64,000 bases of DNA from an uncultured Microcaldota archaeon (GCA_903851445.1 CAINOH010000024.1:1-64000); one strand, 5' to 3'. Positions 18,801 through 26,033 are shown, counted from the first letter of the stretch. Notes: generated by a model from the letters alone, not told the origin. A program made the numbers and translations.

Positions 18801-19658
18801 GGCGCGTACGCCTACGTCGCGGATGGGGACTACGTTAGCATGGTTTGGGTCATTGCTACGTCAAATAACACTGTCGTGGCCAACATCTCAGACATCAACT
18901 ATTATCCACAGGATGTGGCTGTTTCGCCTAGTGGTACGTACATATACGTCGCGAGTGCGTATGGCGATTTCTGGGTTATTGCTACGTCTAATAACACGCT
19001 CATGGCCCATACCTCGGTCGGCTGGCAGTCACGTCATGTGGCAGTTTCGCCTGATAACGCGTACGTATATGTGCCGTACTATTATGAATACGATGACAGC
19101 CCTGGCAATGTTTCGGTTATCAATACATCTGATAACACTATCGTGGCCACCATCCCAGTCGGATATAGCCCCAATGGTGTGGCTGTCGCACCTAGTGGCG
19201 CGTACGCCTACGTCACGAATGGGGGAGACAACAAGGTTTCGGTTATCGCTACAACCAACAACACCATTGTAAGCAACATCTCAGTCGGTAATAACCCTAA
19301 GAATGTGGCTGTCACGAACAACAGCGAGTATGCCTACGTCACGAACTACAATTCCAATACTGTTTCGGTTATCGCTACAACCAACAATACTGTAGTTGCC
19401 ACCATCCCAGTCGGCTCTCATCCACAGGGCGTGGCTGTAGCACCCAGTGACGCGTACGTCTACGTCACGAACTACAACGCCAACACGGTTTCGGTCATTG
19501 ATACGCTCGATAACACGGTCGTAGCCACCATCCCAGTAGGCCATCATCCCCACGGCGTGGCGGTTACGCCCGATGGCGCGTACGTCTACGTCACGAATCA
19601 GGCTGACAACACGGTTTCGGTCATCAGCACGGGCGCATTCTACTACCCGCTGCCCTGA
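15897..19658 (+). CDS. Giant mosaic surface protein: pilin-type signal, FISUMP x2, Ig-like x3, YVTN propeller
   Basis: The N-terminus carries QGSTEYL followed by a hydrophobic helix, the QxSxExxxL class III signal processed by archaeal prepilin peptidases, cut just before the Gln. The order is then: pilin-like head (to about residue 170), two FISUMP domains (about 175-377 and 377-590) with repeated DRNLGAS, YGDLFQWGR and CPxxWRVP motifs, and three Ig-like repeats of about 96 residues (596-884). A Cys-rich link (885-945) and a propeller of YVTN-type repeats with the pattern VAVxPxxAYxYVTN (945-1250) finish it. No C-terminal anchor is seen; attachment through the pilin helix is expected. FISUMP and the Ig-like repeat are mainly bacterial modules. 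Base use is richer in A+T than neighbouring genes. The likely role is adhesion. Confidence 0.9.
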   Translation: MRKSGLATRGESSRSQGSTEYLVVMGAVLLIAMVTVVLVGGSTSSGISVKEQQSQVYWIGTTPFAISTAKVTNSSITLSVSNALAEKLYLTAIEVEDDSGNNATILIPNQMLKAGKEIVLSNYSFATFNPCAGKAAGSEFEFKTVSFIYTQHSIPGIRQQGTQPLVGTCSRAIFSCGDPVSFTYSGSTVAYGTVMSQAGHCWLDRNLGASQVATASDDSAAYGDLFQWGRLDDGHQARDSETTTNLSFVDNPGHNNFIVPWYPSEDWRYPQNDNLWQGVSGTNNPCPSDWRVPNITEWQAEIDAGSWTGADSAYASPLKLTETGYRHYGDASIYDEGGLGVYWSSTVDDESVDTLYFGSDYVGSETDSRTYGFPVRCVSDTFSCGNDVSFTYRGSPVTYGTATSQAGKCFMDRNLGASQVANASDDSAAYGDLFQWGRLDDGHQARNSETTYNLSYTDNPENNKFILPSNPAWDWRYPQNDNLWQGTSQINNPCPIGWRVPTIDEWNAEIDAGGWTDSDSAYASPLKLTLAGIRDCEGAAVSAEGEVGYYWSNTVGYDDAAATDDLDFGDGWLGTGLDVRAYGFSVRCIRDYQKTVINISAIFGVTPPVTFEYPVEEITETDQYTGTVTWSPGESPFGASLYTATITLRPKLNYTLTGVTENFFTVEGATTVTNPADSGVITAVFPATIAFVIDQAAIPAIPVPVAEETPVTTIDETDQYVGTVTWSPETEAFDWNTVYTATIHLTPRNGYKLAGVAENFFTVEGATNVTNPADSGVITAVFPATATKIVIDNATILGVTVPVGGATPVPGITETDQYWGEVTWSPETEAFDVGTVYTATINLTPYYGYTLTGVAENFFTVEGATTVTNPADSGVITAVFPAVPPENGSCGSSSGQYISEEPTTDLCSTGVNTTITSNDTGWTWGCNSMHGGTNTSATACYAMQLPYVNTTIAFSSGAYTNAVAVSPDGAYAYVADGDYVSMVWVIATSNNTVVANISDINYYPQDVAVSPSGTYIYVASAYGDFWVIATSNNTLMAHTSVGWQSRHVAVSPDNAYVYVPYYYEYDDSPGNVSVINTSDNTIVATIPVGYSPNGVAVAPSGAYAYVTNGGDNKVSVIATTNNTIVSNISVGNNPKNVAVTNNSEYAYVTNYNSNTVSVIATTNNTVVATIPVGSHPQGVAVAPSDAYVYVTNYNANTVSVIDTLDNTVVATIPVGHHPHGVAVTPDGAYVYVTNQADNTVSVISTGAFYYPLP
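16420..17670 (+). repeat. Tandem duplication of the FISUMP-coding unit
   Basis: Two units about 630 bases apart encode the FISUMP domains. The stretch near 16539-16605 recurs almost base for base near 17168-17234, while other parts differ. This mixture points to a duplication followed by divergence or patchy gene conversion. Confidence 0.85.
17685..18549 (+). repeat. Three tandem 0.29-kb repeats coding for Ig-like domains
   Basis: Each unit runs from a short strand (xxxIxGVxxPV) through ETDQYxGxVTWSP and YTATI to the closing motif NFFTVEGAT-VTNPADSGVI-TAVFPA. The last 80 bases of each unit are nearly identical at the DNA level, so recent copying is likely. Confidence 0.88.
18740..19650 (+). 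repeat. Seven YVTN beta-propeller repeats
   Basis: About seven units of roughly 126 to 135 bases encode blades with the pattern VAVSPxGAYxYV, SVIATTNNTxV and TIPVGxxPxGV. Seven blades fit one closed propeller. The last four units are the most alike; the first three have diverged. Confidence 0.88.
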
Positions 19659-19692
19659 TTGCCGCAAGGGATTTGGCAGTTCAGAATCAGGA

Positions 19693-19767
19693 AGCCACCG
19701 AAGGGATTTGAACCCTCGACCTATTGCTTACGAGGCAATCGCTCTACCAGTCTGAAGCTACGGTGGC
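19693..19767 (-). tRNA. tRNA-Thr (anticodon CGT)
   Basis: Read on the minus strand, the acceptor stem GCCACCG pairs with CGGTGGC. The anticodon stem ATTGC/GCAAT encloses loop CTCGTAA, giving CGT. The T arm is GAGGG-TTCAAAT-CCCTT, and the discriminator is T, as usual for archaeal tRNA-Thr. There is no intron and no encoded CCA. Its 3' end faces the mosaic surface-protein gene, 34 bases away. Confidence 0.95.
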
Positions 19768-19863
19768 AATTTGGCAGGAAATTAAAGGGTCGTTCAACGT
19801 TTAAATTCTACGCCTTCCAATTAATTTAGTGAAAATTACTGCAACCTCTATGGTGCGCTTTCA

Positions 19864-20697
19864 ATGAAACTTGAGCTGATGAACTTCCTCACCGGGTTCG
19901 TGCTGTCCGGAGCCATGGCCATGTTCATCGAGCGCCGCGACGTACTCACTTTTGGCGGGATGGTCACGGCAATAGCCCTTGGCACGATGGTGTACGGCCT
20001 TGGCGGCCCGCTGTGGATGGGCGTGCTCTTTGCGTTCTTCATATCCTCAAGCGCGCTCACCAACATCTTTTACAAGGAAAAGGAGAAGGTCAACCGCGAG
20101 CAGTTCGAGAAGGGCGGTCCGCGCGACCCCTGGCAGGTCATCGCGAACGGCGGGCTCTCGTCGCTGCTTGCGGCAGCGTACTTTCTCTACCCCCGGCCGG
20201 TCATGCTAGCAGCTTTCCTTGGCGTGCTCGCAACCGTGAACGCGGACACGTGGGCTACTGAGATTGGCGTGCTGAGCAGGCCCGGGCCGCGGCTTGTCAC
20301 CAGCTTCAAGGCAGTTGAGAAGGGCCGCTCGGGCGGGGTCACCATCCTCGGAAGCGTCGCGTCGCTTGCAGGCGCGCTCTTCATTGGCGGCTGCGCCGCG
20401 GTGCTTGCAAGCATCTTCGACCCCGGCCTGCTTTATGCATTCGGCTGGCAGAAAGTGCTGATAATCGCCGGGCTTTCGGGGTTCCTCGGCTCCATCATAG
20501 ACAGCATCATCGGCGCCACCATACAGGCGCAATACTACTGCGGGTCCTGCAAGAAGGCGACCGAGCAGCGCGTGCACCACTGCGGCACGCGAACAGTGCT
20601 CAAGTCAGGCTCAAAGTTTGTTGACAACGACACGGTCAACCTTCTTGCCTCAATAGCTGGCGGAATCATCGCCGCGCTCCTGTTCCCCTTGCTTTAA
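19864..20697 (+). CDS. DUF92 family membrane protein (VTE6-like prenyl-phosphate kinase family)
   Basis: The 277-residue polytopic protein matches the DUF92/TIGR00297 family. The plant member VTE6 phosphorylates phytyl phosphate to the diphosphate, and archaeal relatives may act in the same way on geranylgeranyl phosphate, but that is extrapolation. The family hallmark NADTWATEIG is present (residues 124-133), as are the GRSGGVTxLGSxAS stretch and a cytoplasmic CGSCxK loop that could bind metal. Confidence 0.88.
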   Translation: MKLELMNFLTGFVLSGAMAMFIERRDVLTFGGMVTAIALGTMVYGLGGPLWMGVLFAFFISSSALTNIFYKEKEKVNREQFEKGGPRDPWQVIANGGLSSLLAAAYFLYPRPVMLAAFLGVLATVNADTWATEIGVLSRPGPRLVTSFKAVEKGRSGGVTILGSVASLAGALFIGGCAAVLASIFDPGLLYAFGWQKVLIIAGLSGFLGSIIDSIIGATIQAQYYCGSCKKATEQRVHHCGTRTVLKSGSKFVDNDTVNLLASIAGGIIAALLFPLL

Positions 20698-20738
20698 ATT
20701 CTTTGCAAGCCAAAAACAATTTCCTGCCAAACCGACAT

Positions 20739-20879
20739 GCCGAGGTGGCAGAATCCGGTATTGCGCTGGTCTCGAAATAGCCTAATGCCCTCCTTACGGG
20801 ATTTCGGCTTTCCTTGCACGAAGCAAGCGGGAAAACCAGTGCCCTTGCGGGCTTTTGGGTTCAAATCCCAACCTCGGCG
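20739..20879 (+). tRNA. tRNA-Ser (anticodon CGA) with canonical intron
   Basis: The mature tRNA (about 84 bases) has acceptor GCCGAGG/CCTCGGC, a long variable arm (GCCC-TTGC-GGGC), T arm TTGGG-TTCAAAT-CCCAA and discriminator G, all expected for serine. The anticodon stem CTGGT/ACCAG holds loop CTCGAAA, and CGA lies at 20773-20775. A 57-base intron interrupts the loop after position 37. Confidence 0.93.
20777..20833 (+). other. tRNA-Ser intron at position 37/38
   Basis: The exon-intron borders form a symmetrical bulge-helix-bulge. CTCG (20771-20774) pairs with CGGG (20828-20831). Both 3-base bulges are AAA, cut after the second A, which sets the borders exactly. This is the standard substrate of the archaeal splicing endonuclease. 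Inside the intron CTTGC/GCAAG forms a small hairpin. Confidence 0.9.
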
Positions 20880-20961
20880 CTTTCTTTTCCTGCAACGTAG
20901 TACGCGACTGCTTTTTATTTGCGCAAGGGATTAGCTTCTTTTCCAAGGAGGTTTTTTTCCA

Positions 20962-21402
20962 ATGCAGGTTACCAAACTCGCCAATGAAACCAAACCGGGT
21001 CAAAAGAAAGGCACGTTAAACCTGGCGATAAAGTACGACGTGTTTACCGAAAAACATCCAGAGCGTGACAGCCGTCTCGTGATGCTTCGGGTGACCCCAC
21101 TGAACGGGGAAAAGTCAGAGGAAGGGATTGCGGGCCATTATGTGGGAAAAATCCACGTCAACTCCCTGAGCGAGCGGATGATAAAGGAATTCAAAAGAGA
21201 AGGCCTGGAAATCGTCCCCTCTGACGAGTCGGGCAACGGCATGATATACAGGCCGATCCGCGGTAAAGCTGAGGAAATGCTTTACAAGAAAGTTGAGGCC
21301 GCAAGGCGTGAAAAGATGGAAGATACCCTTGCGGCAGTCAAGAAGGAATATCCAAGCAAGCCCACGCGAAGCAGGGAACACATCGAAAGGATGTTCCAGT
21401 AA
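20962..21402 (+). CDS. Unknown soluble protein
   Basis: A 146-residue charged protein with no recognised domain. The first half looks beta-rich, and the last 50 residues form a Lys/Glu-rich helix. A strong ribosome-binding site (AAGGAGGT) precedes the ATG, so it is probably well translated. It converges with the SdpI-like gene, whose stop lies two bases away. Confidence 0.7.
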   Translation: MQVTKLANETKPGQKKGTLNLAIKYDVFTEKHPERDSRLVMLRVTPLNGEKSEEGIAGHYVGKIHVNSLSERMIKEFKREGLEIVPSDESGNGMIYRPIRGKAEEMLYKKVEAARREKMEDTLAAVKKEYPSKPTRSREHIERMFQ

Positions 21403-21404
21403 GG

Positions 21405-22094
21405 CTACTTCTTCTTTCCCTTCCTGAAAGCCGGAGCTGCAATAACCTTGCCTTTCTTTTCGTCCATTCTCCAAATCAGGTAGGAGTATGCAAAGAGTCC
21501 GATGGACGCGACGATTATGAGAAATACTCCCAGAAGGAGCGCGGAGGGCAGGAGTATTGCGCAGACTATGAGCGCAGCTCCGAGCGCGTAGAATACCTTG
21601 GACCCGAGCTTGTGCGTGCGGCTCCAGTTGTCCTCGCTTGAGAGTGCCCAGGGAGTGCGGATGCCCACGAACCAGCTTGGCCTGCAGTCCTCGAAGTAGT
21701 AGCCGAGACTGACAAACAAGAGGCCGAGGAGTACGGACACTGCCACGCCCATGTCAAAGGAGTATCCGAGGTTGGCTGCGATTGACAGCAGGATGACTGA
21801 AAAAAAGAACAGGGTGAATGCAAGGACAAGGGACCAGTATTTTTCACGCGCCTTTTGGCCGTACTTGTCCCACAGCGGGTCGAACTTTGGGATCGCGTAA
21901 AAGAGCACCACGATAAACAATGGCAGCGCGCCAAGCCACACTATGGAGCCGCTGTCCGAGAACCCGTTTGCCTTGCCGTTGATTCCCCAGTGCGTGGCAA
22001 TCTTGCCGGGAAGGCTCGGCGCTATCCAGACACTGAACAATAGGCAGCACAGCGAGACGATTACCGCGGCTGAGAAATATTTTGGAAGTTCCAT
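21405..22094 (-). CDS. SdpI/YfhL-like membrane protein (DUF1648)
   Basis: The 229-residue protein opens with a DUF1648 domain (HWGINGKANGF) and continues with the SdpI hallmark VGIRTPWALSSEDNWSRTH. In Bacillus, SdpI gives immunity to the SdpC toxin and acts as a signal receptor, but many relatives have no known toxin. There are about seven hydrophobic segments and a Lys-rich tail. No toxin gene lies beside it, so a general envelope role is more likely here. Confidence 0.88.
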   Translation of the reverse strand: MELPKYFSAAVIVSLCCLLFSVWIAPSLPGKIATHWGINGKANGFSDSGSIVWLGALPLFIVVLFYAIPKFDPLWDKYGQKAREKYWSLVLAFTLFFFSVILLSIAANLGYSFDMGVAVSVLLGLLFVSLGYYFEDCRPSWFVGIRTPWALSSEDNWSRTHKLGSKVFYALGAALIVCAILLPSALLLGVFLIIVASIGLFAYSYLIWRMDEKKGKVIAAPAFRKGKKK

Positions 22095-22165
22095 AAACTA
22101 CAACGGGCGGCCGGCAGGATAAAAGGATTGCGATAAGGGGCGACTATGCCTTTGACGGGGGGCAG

Positions 22166-22375
22166 TTATTTTCGCGGGACGATTATCCACATTATGAAGT
22201 ACAGCAGGAAGAACGCGCCGTAGAACGGCGGTATCATGCAGAGCGCTATCCACGCGAGCCGCACTATGGTGGGGTCAACTTCGGCGTATTCCGCGATGCC
22301 GCCGCACACGCCGCCGAGGATGCGGTCCCGGAACGAGCGGTACAAACGCTTTACCTTGCCTTTATTCCTTGCCAT
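22166..22375 (-). CDS. PspC-domain small membrane protein
   Basis: The 69-residue protein has the PspC signature GGVCGGIAEYAEVDPTIVRL followed by a hydrophobic pair. PspC proteins sense or relieve stress on the cell membrane. Its ATG (22375) lies within the last codons of the Cys-rich membrane protein gene upstream, so the two are translationally coupled. A second PspC gene lies at 24509. Confidence 0.92.
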   Translation of the reverse strand: MARNKGKVKRLYRSFRDRILGGVCGGIAEYAEVDPTIVRLAWIALCMIPPFYGAFFLLYFIMWIIVPRK

Positions 22376-23099
22376 TAAACCACCTTCTGCCGCAGCAGTC
22401 GCAACCGCAGTCGCACCCGCACCCGCAATTGCGGCGCAAGGGAAGCGCGATGAAGCCAAGCACCAGGAACAGGAGGAATATCGCACCGTAGCCAGACTGG
22501 ATGAACATGACAATCTGGATGAATGCCACGTGCGGCCAGTAGATGTTCACGATGCCAATAAGCGACATTATTATCCACGCAGCCCAGACTGCGCCTGCAG
22601 CGTCCACGAACGGCCTTGTGAAGCGCAAAAAGCGCGGAAGGAGGTGAATGGCGTATTTTGCGTATTCAAAGAACAGCGCAACAGCAAAGAACAGCGCGAT
22701 GTTGGACAGAAAGAACGCTGATACTGAAGGGAAGAAACCACCCTTGGCGCCCAGGTCAAGGAAGCTGAGCAGCCAGGCGAAGATTGCAAGCATTGCAGTG
22801 CCGAAGAGGCTTTTGAAAAGCGGTGAAAGCACGCTAAAGGAGCCGAAGGAGTGGCGGCAGTGGCACTGCTCGCCGCAGTTGCAGTAGAACGGGCTGCCAA
22901 AAACCCGGGCTTTCGGCCTCCGGCCGTTTCTTTCAAACCCGAAGCCCTCGTCAAAGCGCTCCTCGATGCGCTCGCCAAGGTCCTCCATGCTCTGGCCGAA
23001 CTCCTCGGCCCAGTCCCGCATGTGGCGGGCAAACCTGCCTGCGGCCGGCCGGCCCGCGTAAGACCGTCTCTTGTGCCTTGCTTTTGCTGCCATACCCAT
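22362..23099 (-). CDS. Membrane protein with Cys-rich clusters, coupled to PspC
   Basis: About 245 residues. The basic N-terminal part (to residue 70) is followed by a CNCGEQCHC cluster, four hydrophobic segments and a C-terminal run of alternating Cys (CGCGCDCGCDCC). Such clusters could bind metal such as zinc or copper, or form disulfides. No family is recognised. ATG at 23093, 23099 or TTG at 23102 could start it; 23099 is used. The 3' end overlaps the PspC gene by 14 bases. Confidence 0.7.
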   Translation of the reverse strand: MGMAAKARHKRRSYAGRPAAGRFARHMRDWAEEFGQSMEDLGERIEERFDEGFGFERNGRRPKARVFGSPFYCNCGEQCHCRHSFGSFSVLSPLFKSLFGTAMLAIFAWLLSFLDLGAKGGFFPSVSAFFLSNIALFFAVALFFEYAKYAIHLLPRFLRFTRPFVDAAGAVWAAWIIMSLIGIVNIYWPHVAFIQIVMFIQSGYGAIFLLFLVLGFIALPLRRNCGCGCDCGCDCCGRRWFNGKE

Positions 23100-23304
23100 C
23101 AACCCTGTTTACCATTATGCCATAGGTGAGGCCGCCAAAGCCACATCCCACCAGTTCCAAAACATTAATCCCCGACCGCTGTTAAAGCCTTTGGATTCGC
23201 CACAAAACGGTGCACCCTAGTGGTTCCAGAGAAGCCAGCCGGGGCGTTAAAAAAATCAACTGTGATTAGTTATTGCGTTGGAAAAGGACGAAGGGAAAAC
23301 GAAT

Positions 23305-24015
23305 ATGGAGCCCGAGGGAAAACTCTGCGCAATAATTACGGGCCGCGGGCACGATGCCGCGCTCTTACAGGTGCAAAGGGCCCGCGAACTAGGCGCGGGC
23401 CTGGTAGAGTTGCGGATGGACCTGATTCTGGGCAACAGCTTGGACGTTGGGAAACTGACCAGGAAGGCGCACTCGCTTGGTTTTACCTGCATAGTCACCT
23501 GGCGCGACAAGGAAGAGGGCGGGAAATACGAGGGAAAAGGCAAGGAACAGCTAATGCTTGATGCGATAAAGTCCGGCGCGGATTTCGTCGACGTTGAACT
23601 GGGGCGCACAGGAACAATCGAAGCTGTAAAGGCCGGCGCAAGAAGGGCAGGATGCAAAATAATCGCGTCCTGGCACGGCTTCGGAAAGCAGCCAGCGCTT
23701 TCAAAGATGGAGGAAAAAATCAAGGAGGCCAAGTCGGCTGGCGCGGACGTTGCAAAGGTTGCTTTTGTTGCAGAAAAAAATGAGTGGAAAAAGGCAATTG
23801 ACGGGCTTTTTCTGGCAGCAGGAAAGAACGGCATCGCGCTCATCGCATCTCCGATGGGCGATTGCGCGCTGGAAGGCCGTGCCTATGCACTGTCGAAAGG
23901 CTCGCCTTTCGCATATTGCACCCTTGGCCCGGATGAAAGCGTCGCATCTGGAGTGCCCGCAATAGGGCAGCTCAGGAAGGCGGTTGCGGGGCAAACGGTT
24001 AAATGCGAAAGATGA
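23305..24015 (+). CDS. aroD: Type I 3-dehydroquinate dehydratase
   Basis: The enzyme converts 3-dehydroquinate to 3-dehydroshikimate in aromatic amino acid synthesis, through a Schiff base. The key residues are visible: ELRMD (Glu35, Arg37), SWHGF with His124, and the Schiff-base Lys151 in AKVAF. At 236 residues it has the usual length. ATG at 23305 is preferred over a TTG at 23278 because the family match begins right after it. The stop overlaps the deaminase start as ATGA. No other shikimate gene is in the window. Confidence 0.95.
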   Translation: MEPEGKLCAIITGRGHDAALLQVQRARELGAGLVELRMDLILGNSLDVGKLTRKAHSLGFTCIVTWRDKEEGGKYEGKGKEQLMLDAIKSGADFVDVELGRTGTIEAVKAGARRAGCKIIASWHGFGKQPALSKMEEKIKEAKSAGADVAKVAFVAEKNEWKKAIDGLFLAAGKNGIALIASPMGDCALEGRAYALSKGSPFAYCTLGPDESVASGVPAIGQLRKAVAGQTVKCER

Positions 24016-24497
24016 GAAATCAAAGCATGAATGACGGGAAGTTCATGCGTATTGCCATAATGAAGGCGCGGGAAGGGATAAGGCACGGCCAGGCGCCCTT
24101 TGGCGCGTGCATAGTCCGCAAGGGTAAAGTATTGGTGTCAAGCCACAATGCAGTATTTGGCCACACGGACATCACAGCTCACGCCGAAATTAACGCGCTC
24201 CACAGCGCCTGCCGCAAGCTTGGGAAAATCGACCTTTCCGACTGCGTTATATACTCCACGACCGAGCCCTGCCCGATGTGCTTTACCGCGTGCCACTGGG
24301 CGAAAATCCCGAAGGTCTTTTACGGCACGAAGATTGCCGACGCTGCAAAGTACGGGTTTTCCGAATGGCCCATCTCGAATAGGAAGATGGAACTTTTGGG
24401 AAAAAGCAAGATCAGGCTGGTGCCGGGGTTCATGCGAAAGGAGTGCCTGGAGCTCTTTAAGGAGTGGACCAAAAGGAAGGGAGCACGCGCATACTGA
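24012..24497 (+). CDS. Nucleobase/nucleoside deaminase, guanine-deaminase-like
   Basis: The zinc site of the cytidine deaminase superfamily is complete: HAE (His57, Glu59) and PCPMC (Cys87, Cys90). The stretch WAKIPKVFYGTKIADAAKYGF resembles bacterial guanine deaminases and related nucleoside deaminases more than tRNA adenosine deaminase. The substrate is unproven. ATG at 24012 overlaps the aroD stop (ATGA); ATGs at 24003 and 24027 are alternatives. Confidence 0.88.
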   Translation: MRNQSMNDGKFMRIAIMKAREGIRHGQAPFGACIVRKGKVLVSSHNAVFGHTDITAHAEINALHSACRKLGKIDLSDCVIYSTTEPCPMCFTACHWAKIPKVFYGTKIADAAKYGFSEWPISNRKMELLGKSKIRLVPGFMRKECLELFKEWTKRKGARAY

Positions 24498-24508
24498 GGC
24501 GAAAAACG

Positions 24509-24721
24509 ATGGCTAAAAAGAATGCAGGAAAGTCAAAGAGGCTGTATTTGTCACGCCGCGAGCGCAAGGTAGCTGGCGTGTGCGGCGGCATCGCGGAATA
24601 CGCCGAGGCGGACCCGACCGTAATCCGGCTTCTGTTCATACTGTTCGCGCTGATGACCGCGGTAGTCGGCGGCGTGTTCTTCTACCTTCTTGCGTGGGCA
24701 GTCATGCCTTCAAAGGACTAG
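24509..24721 (+). CDS. PspC-domain small membrane protein
   Basis: A 70-residue PspC protein with GVCGGIAEYAEADPTVIRL and two hydrophobic segments. It follows the deaminase gene by 11 bases on the same strand. It is a paralogue of the PspC protein at 22166-22375, with the same Lys/Arg-rich opening (KSKRLYLSRRERK). Confidence 0.92.
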   Translation: MAKKNAGKSKRLYLSRRERKVAGVCGGIAEYAEADPTVIRLLFILFALMTAVVGGVFFYLLAWAVMPSKD

Positions 24722-24746
24722 TTTGCCGAAAGGCAGAAGGAGCAGC

Positions 24747-25337
24747 TCAGCTGAACATCAGGACCTTGAGCCCTGCGACCATCATCTCTATCCCAAGCGC
24801 CACCAGGAAGAGGCCGAAGAGCCGGCTTATGAACATTATGTAGGAAAGGTTGACCTTGCGGATGAAGTAGGTTATGAGTAGGAACAGGAACGCCACGAGG
24901 GCGAACGCGCCTACGAGGTTCGCAATGACCGACGCAGCGCCGACCTCGGCTGTGGTGATTATCAAGAACGAGAGCGTGGCAGGGCCGGTAAGGAGCGGGG
25001 TCGCGATTATGTTTATCAGGTCGTCGGGCTTTGCCTTGTCGTAGTCCCCGTCCTTGTCACGGGCCATGCTCAGGCCAAGGAGGAACACCAGCACGCCCCC
25101 TGCCACGCGGAACGAGTCAAGGCCGATTCCGTAAACCTGGAAGAGCAGGGGACCGAGGAGCACGAACCCGAACGCAACCAGCAGGGCGAGCCCCACGGAG
25201 TAGACCGCGACCTTGCGCACGTCCATCTTGCGCTTGTATGCCAGGAAAAGCAGGGGCACCGAGGAAAGCGGGTTGAGCAGGAAGAATATCTTGAGCACGA
25301 GGTCCGAGTTCAGGAACATGGTAACGCCCGCAACCAT
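24747..25337 (-). CDS. MarC family membrane protein (UPF0056)
   Basis: Six hydrophobic segments and the conserved family stretches NPLSSVPLL near the start and ATPLLTGPATLS in the middle identify MarC/UPF0056. The biochemical role of the family is unsettled; a link to multiple antibiotic resistance was withdrawn. ATG at 25337 is used; ATG at 25319 is possible because the TATA-like TTTATATTTT lies only about 20 to 40 bases upstream, which would make a short or absent leader. Confidence 0.9.
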   Translation of the reverse strand: MVAGVTMFLNSDLVLKIFFLLNPLSSVPLLFLAYKRKMDVRKVAVYSVGLALLVAFGFVLLGPLLFQVYGIGLDSFRVAGGVLVFLLGLSMARDKDGDYDKAKPDDLINIIATPLLTGPATLSFLIITTAEVGAASVIANLVGAFALVAFLFLLITYFIRKVNLSYIMFISRLFGLFLVALGIEMMVAGLKVLMFS

Positions 25338-25364
25338 TCGGAACCCGGAAAATATAAACGCCCC

Positions 25365-25943
25365 CTAGGCAAGCCCGAGGTGCGAAAGGAGTATCTTCAG
25401 GCCTATTGCCAAAAGCGCTATCCCGCCTACTATGTTGAAGCGGCGGCCAAGCATCGAGCCGAAGCGGTCGCCCGCATACGCTCCGATGAACGAAAGTGCG
25501 AAGGTGACTGCGCCTATGGTTGCTATTGCGAGCACAAGCGGCACGTCAAGGAACGCCAGGCTCACCCCGGCTGCGAACGCGTCTATGCTTGTCGCAATGG
25601 CAAGGACGATGAAAGTCTTGATTGAAGTCGGGAGGGCACGTTCCTTCTCGTCCTCCTTGCCAAAAAGCGAGTCGTAGAGCATCTTGAGGCCGATTGCCGA
25701 AAGCAGGATGAAGGCAATCCAGTGGTCAACCCCGGATACGATTTGCCTCGCGCCGGAGCCCAAAAGCCAGCCGAGCGCGGGCATCAATGCCTGGAACCCG
25801 CCGAAGAACAGGCCGCAGAGGAGCGCAGTTGTGAAGAGCCGGTGCCGCTTCTTGTAGTCCTCCTGGCCGCCCAAGGTTATGGAAACCGCGGTGGCGTCCA
25901 TCGCAAGGCCTATCGAGAGGATGAGAATCTCTGTAAAGTCCAT
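25365..25943 (-). CDS. mntP: Manganese efflux pump MntP-like
   Basis: The 192-residue protein has six transmembrane helices and the two family motifs containing acidic residues in the membrane, GLAMDATAVS (residues 12-21) and ATSIDAFAAGVSLAF. MntP exports Mn2+ from the cell. In bacteria it is often under a yybP-ykoY riboswitch, but no such structure is evident in the short 5' region here (25944-26001). A TATA-like TATAAACA lies about 20 bases upstream. Confidence 0.93.
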   Translation of the reverse strand: MDFTEILILSIGLAMDATAVSITLGGQEDYKKRHRLFTTALLCGLFFGGFQALMPALGWLLGSGARQIVSGVDHWIAFILLSAIGLKMLYDSLFGKEDEKERALPTSIKTFIVLAIATSIDAFAAGVSLAFLDVPLVLAIATIGAVTFALSFIGAYAGDRFGSMLGRRFNIVGGIALLAIGLKILLSHLGLA

Positions 25944-26001
25944 GAAATAGGATTTGACAGGCTGTGTTTATAGGGATTTGCAGGGCTTTGGGAAGCAAAG
26001 G

Positions 26002-26033
26002 CATATTAATATGAAAAGTATGAATAGTATGAT
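26002..26033 (+). promoter_or_regulatory. Promoter with palindromic TATA region and twin AGTATGA repeats
   Basis: CATATTAATATG (26002-26013) is a perfect 12-base palindrome that also serves as a TATA box. AGTATGA occurs at 26017-26023 and again at 26026-26032, right in front of the ATG at 26034. The TATA-to-ATG distance of about 25 bases implies a leaderless mRNA. The repeats are candidate operators for the AbrB-like protein encoded here. Confidence 0.6.

Noticed and set aside
18740..19650. Regular DNA repeats as a possible CRISPR array
   Set aside because: Units are about 130 bases, in frame, and code for YVTN propeller blades; there are no short identical repeats with unique spacers.
23220..23561. 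113-residue plus-strand frame overlapping aroD
   Set aside because: It is a frame shadow of aroD with no homology and Arg/Gly-rich composition.
25944..26001. Manganese riboswitch upstream of mntP
   Set aside because: The upstream region is too short and holds no recognisable yybP-ykoY structure.
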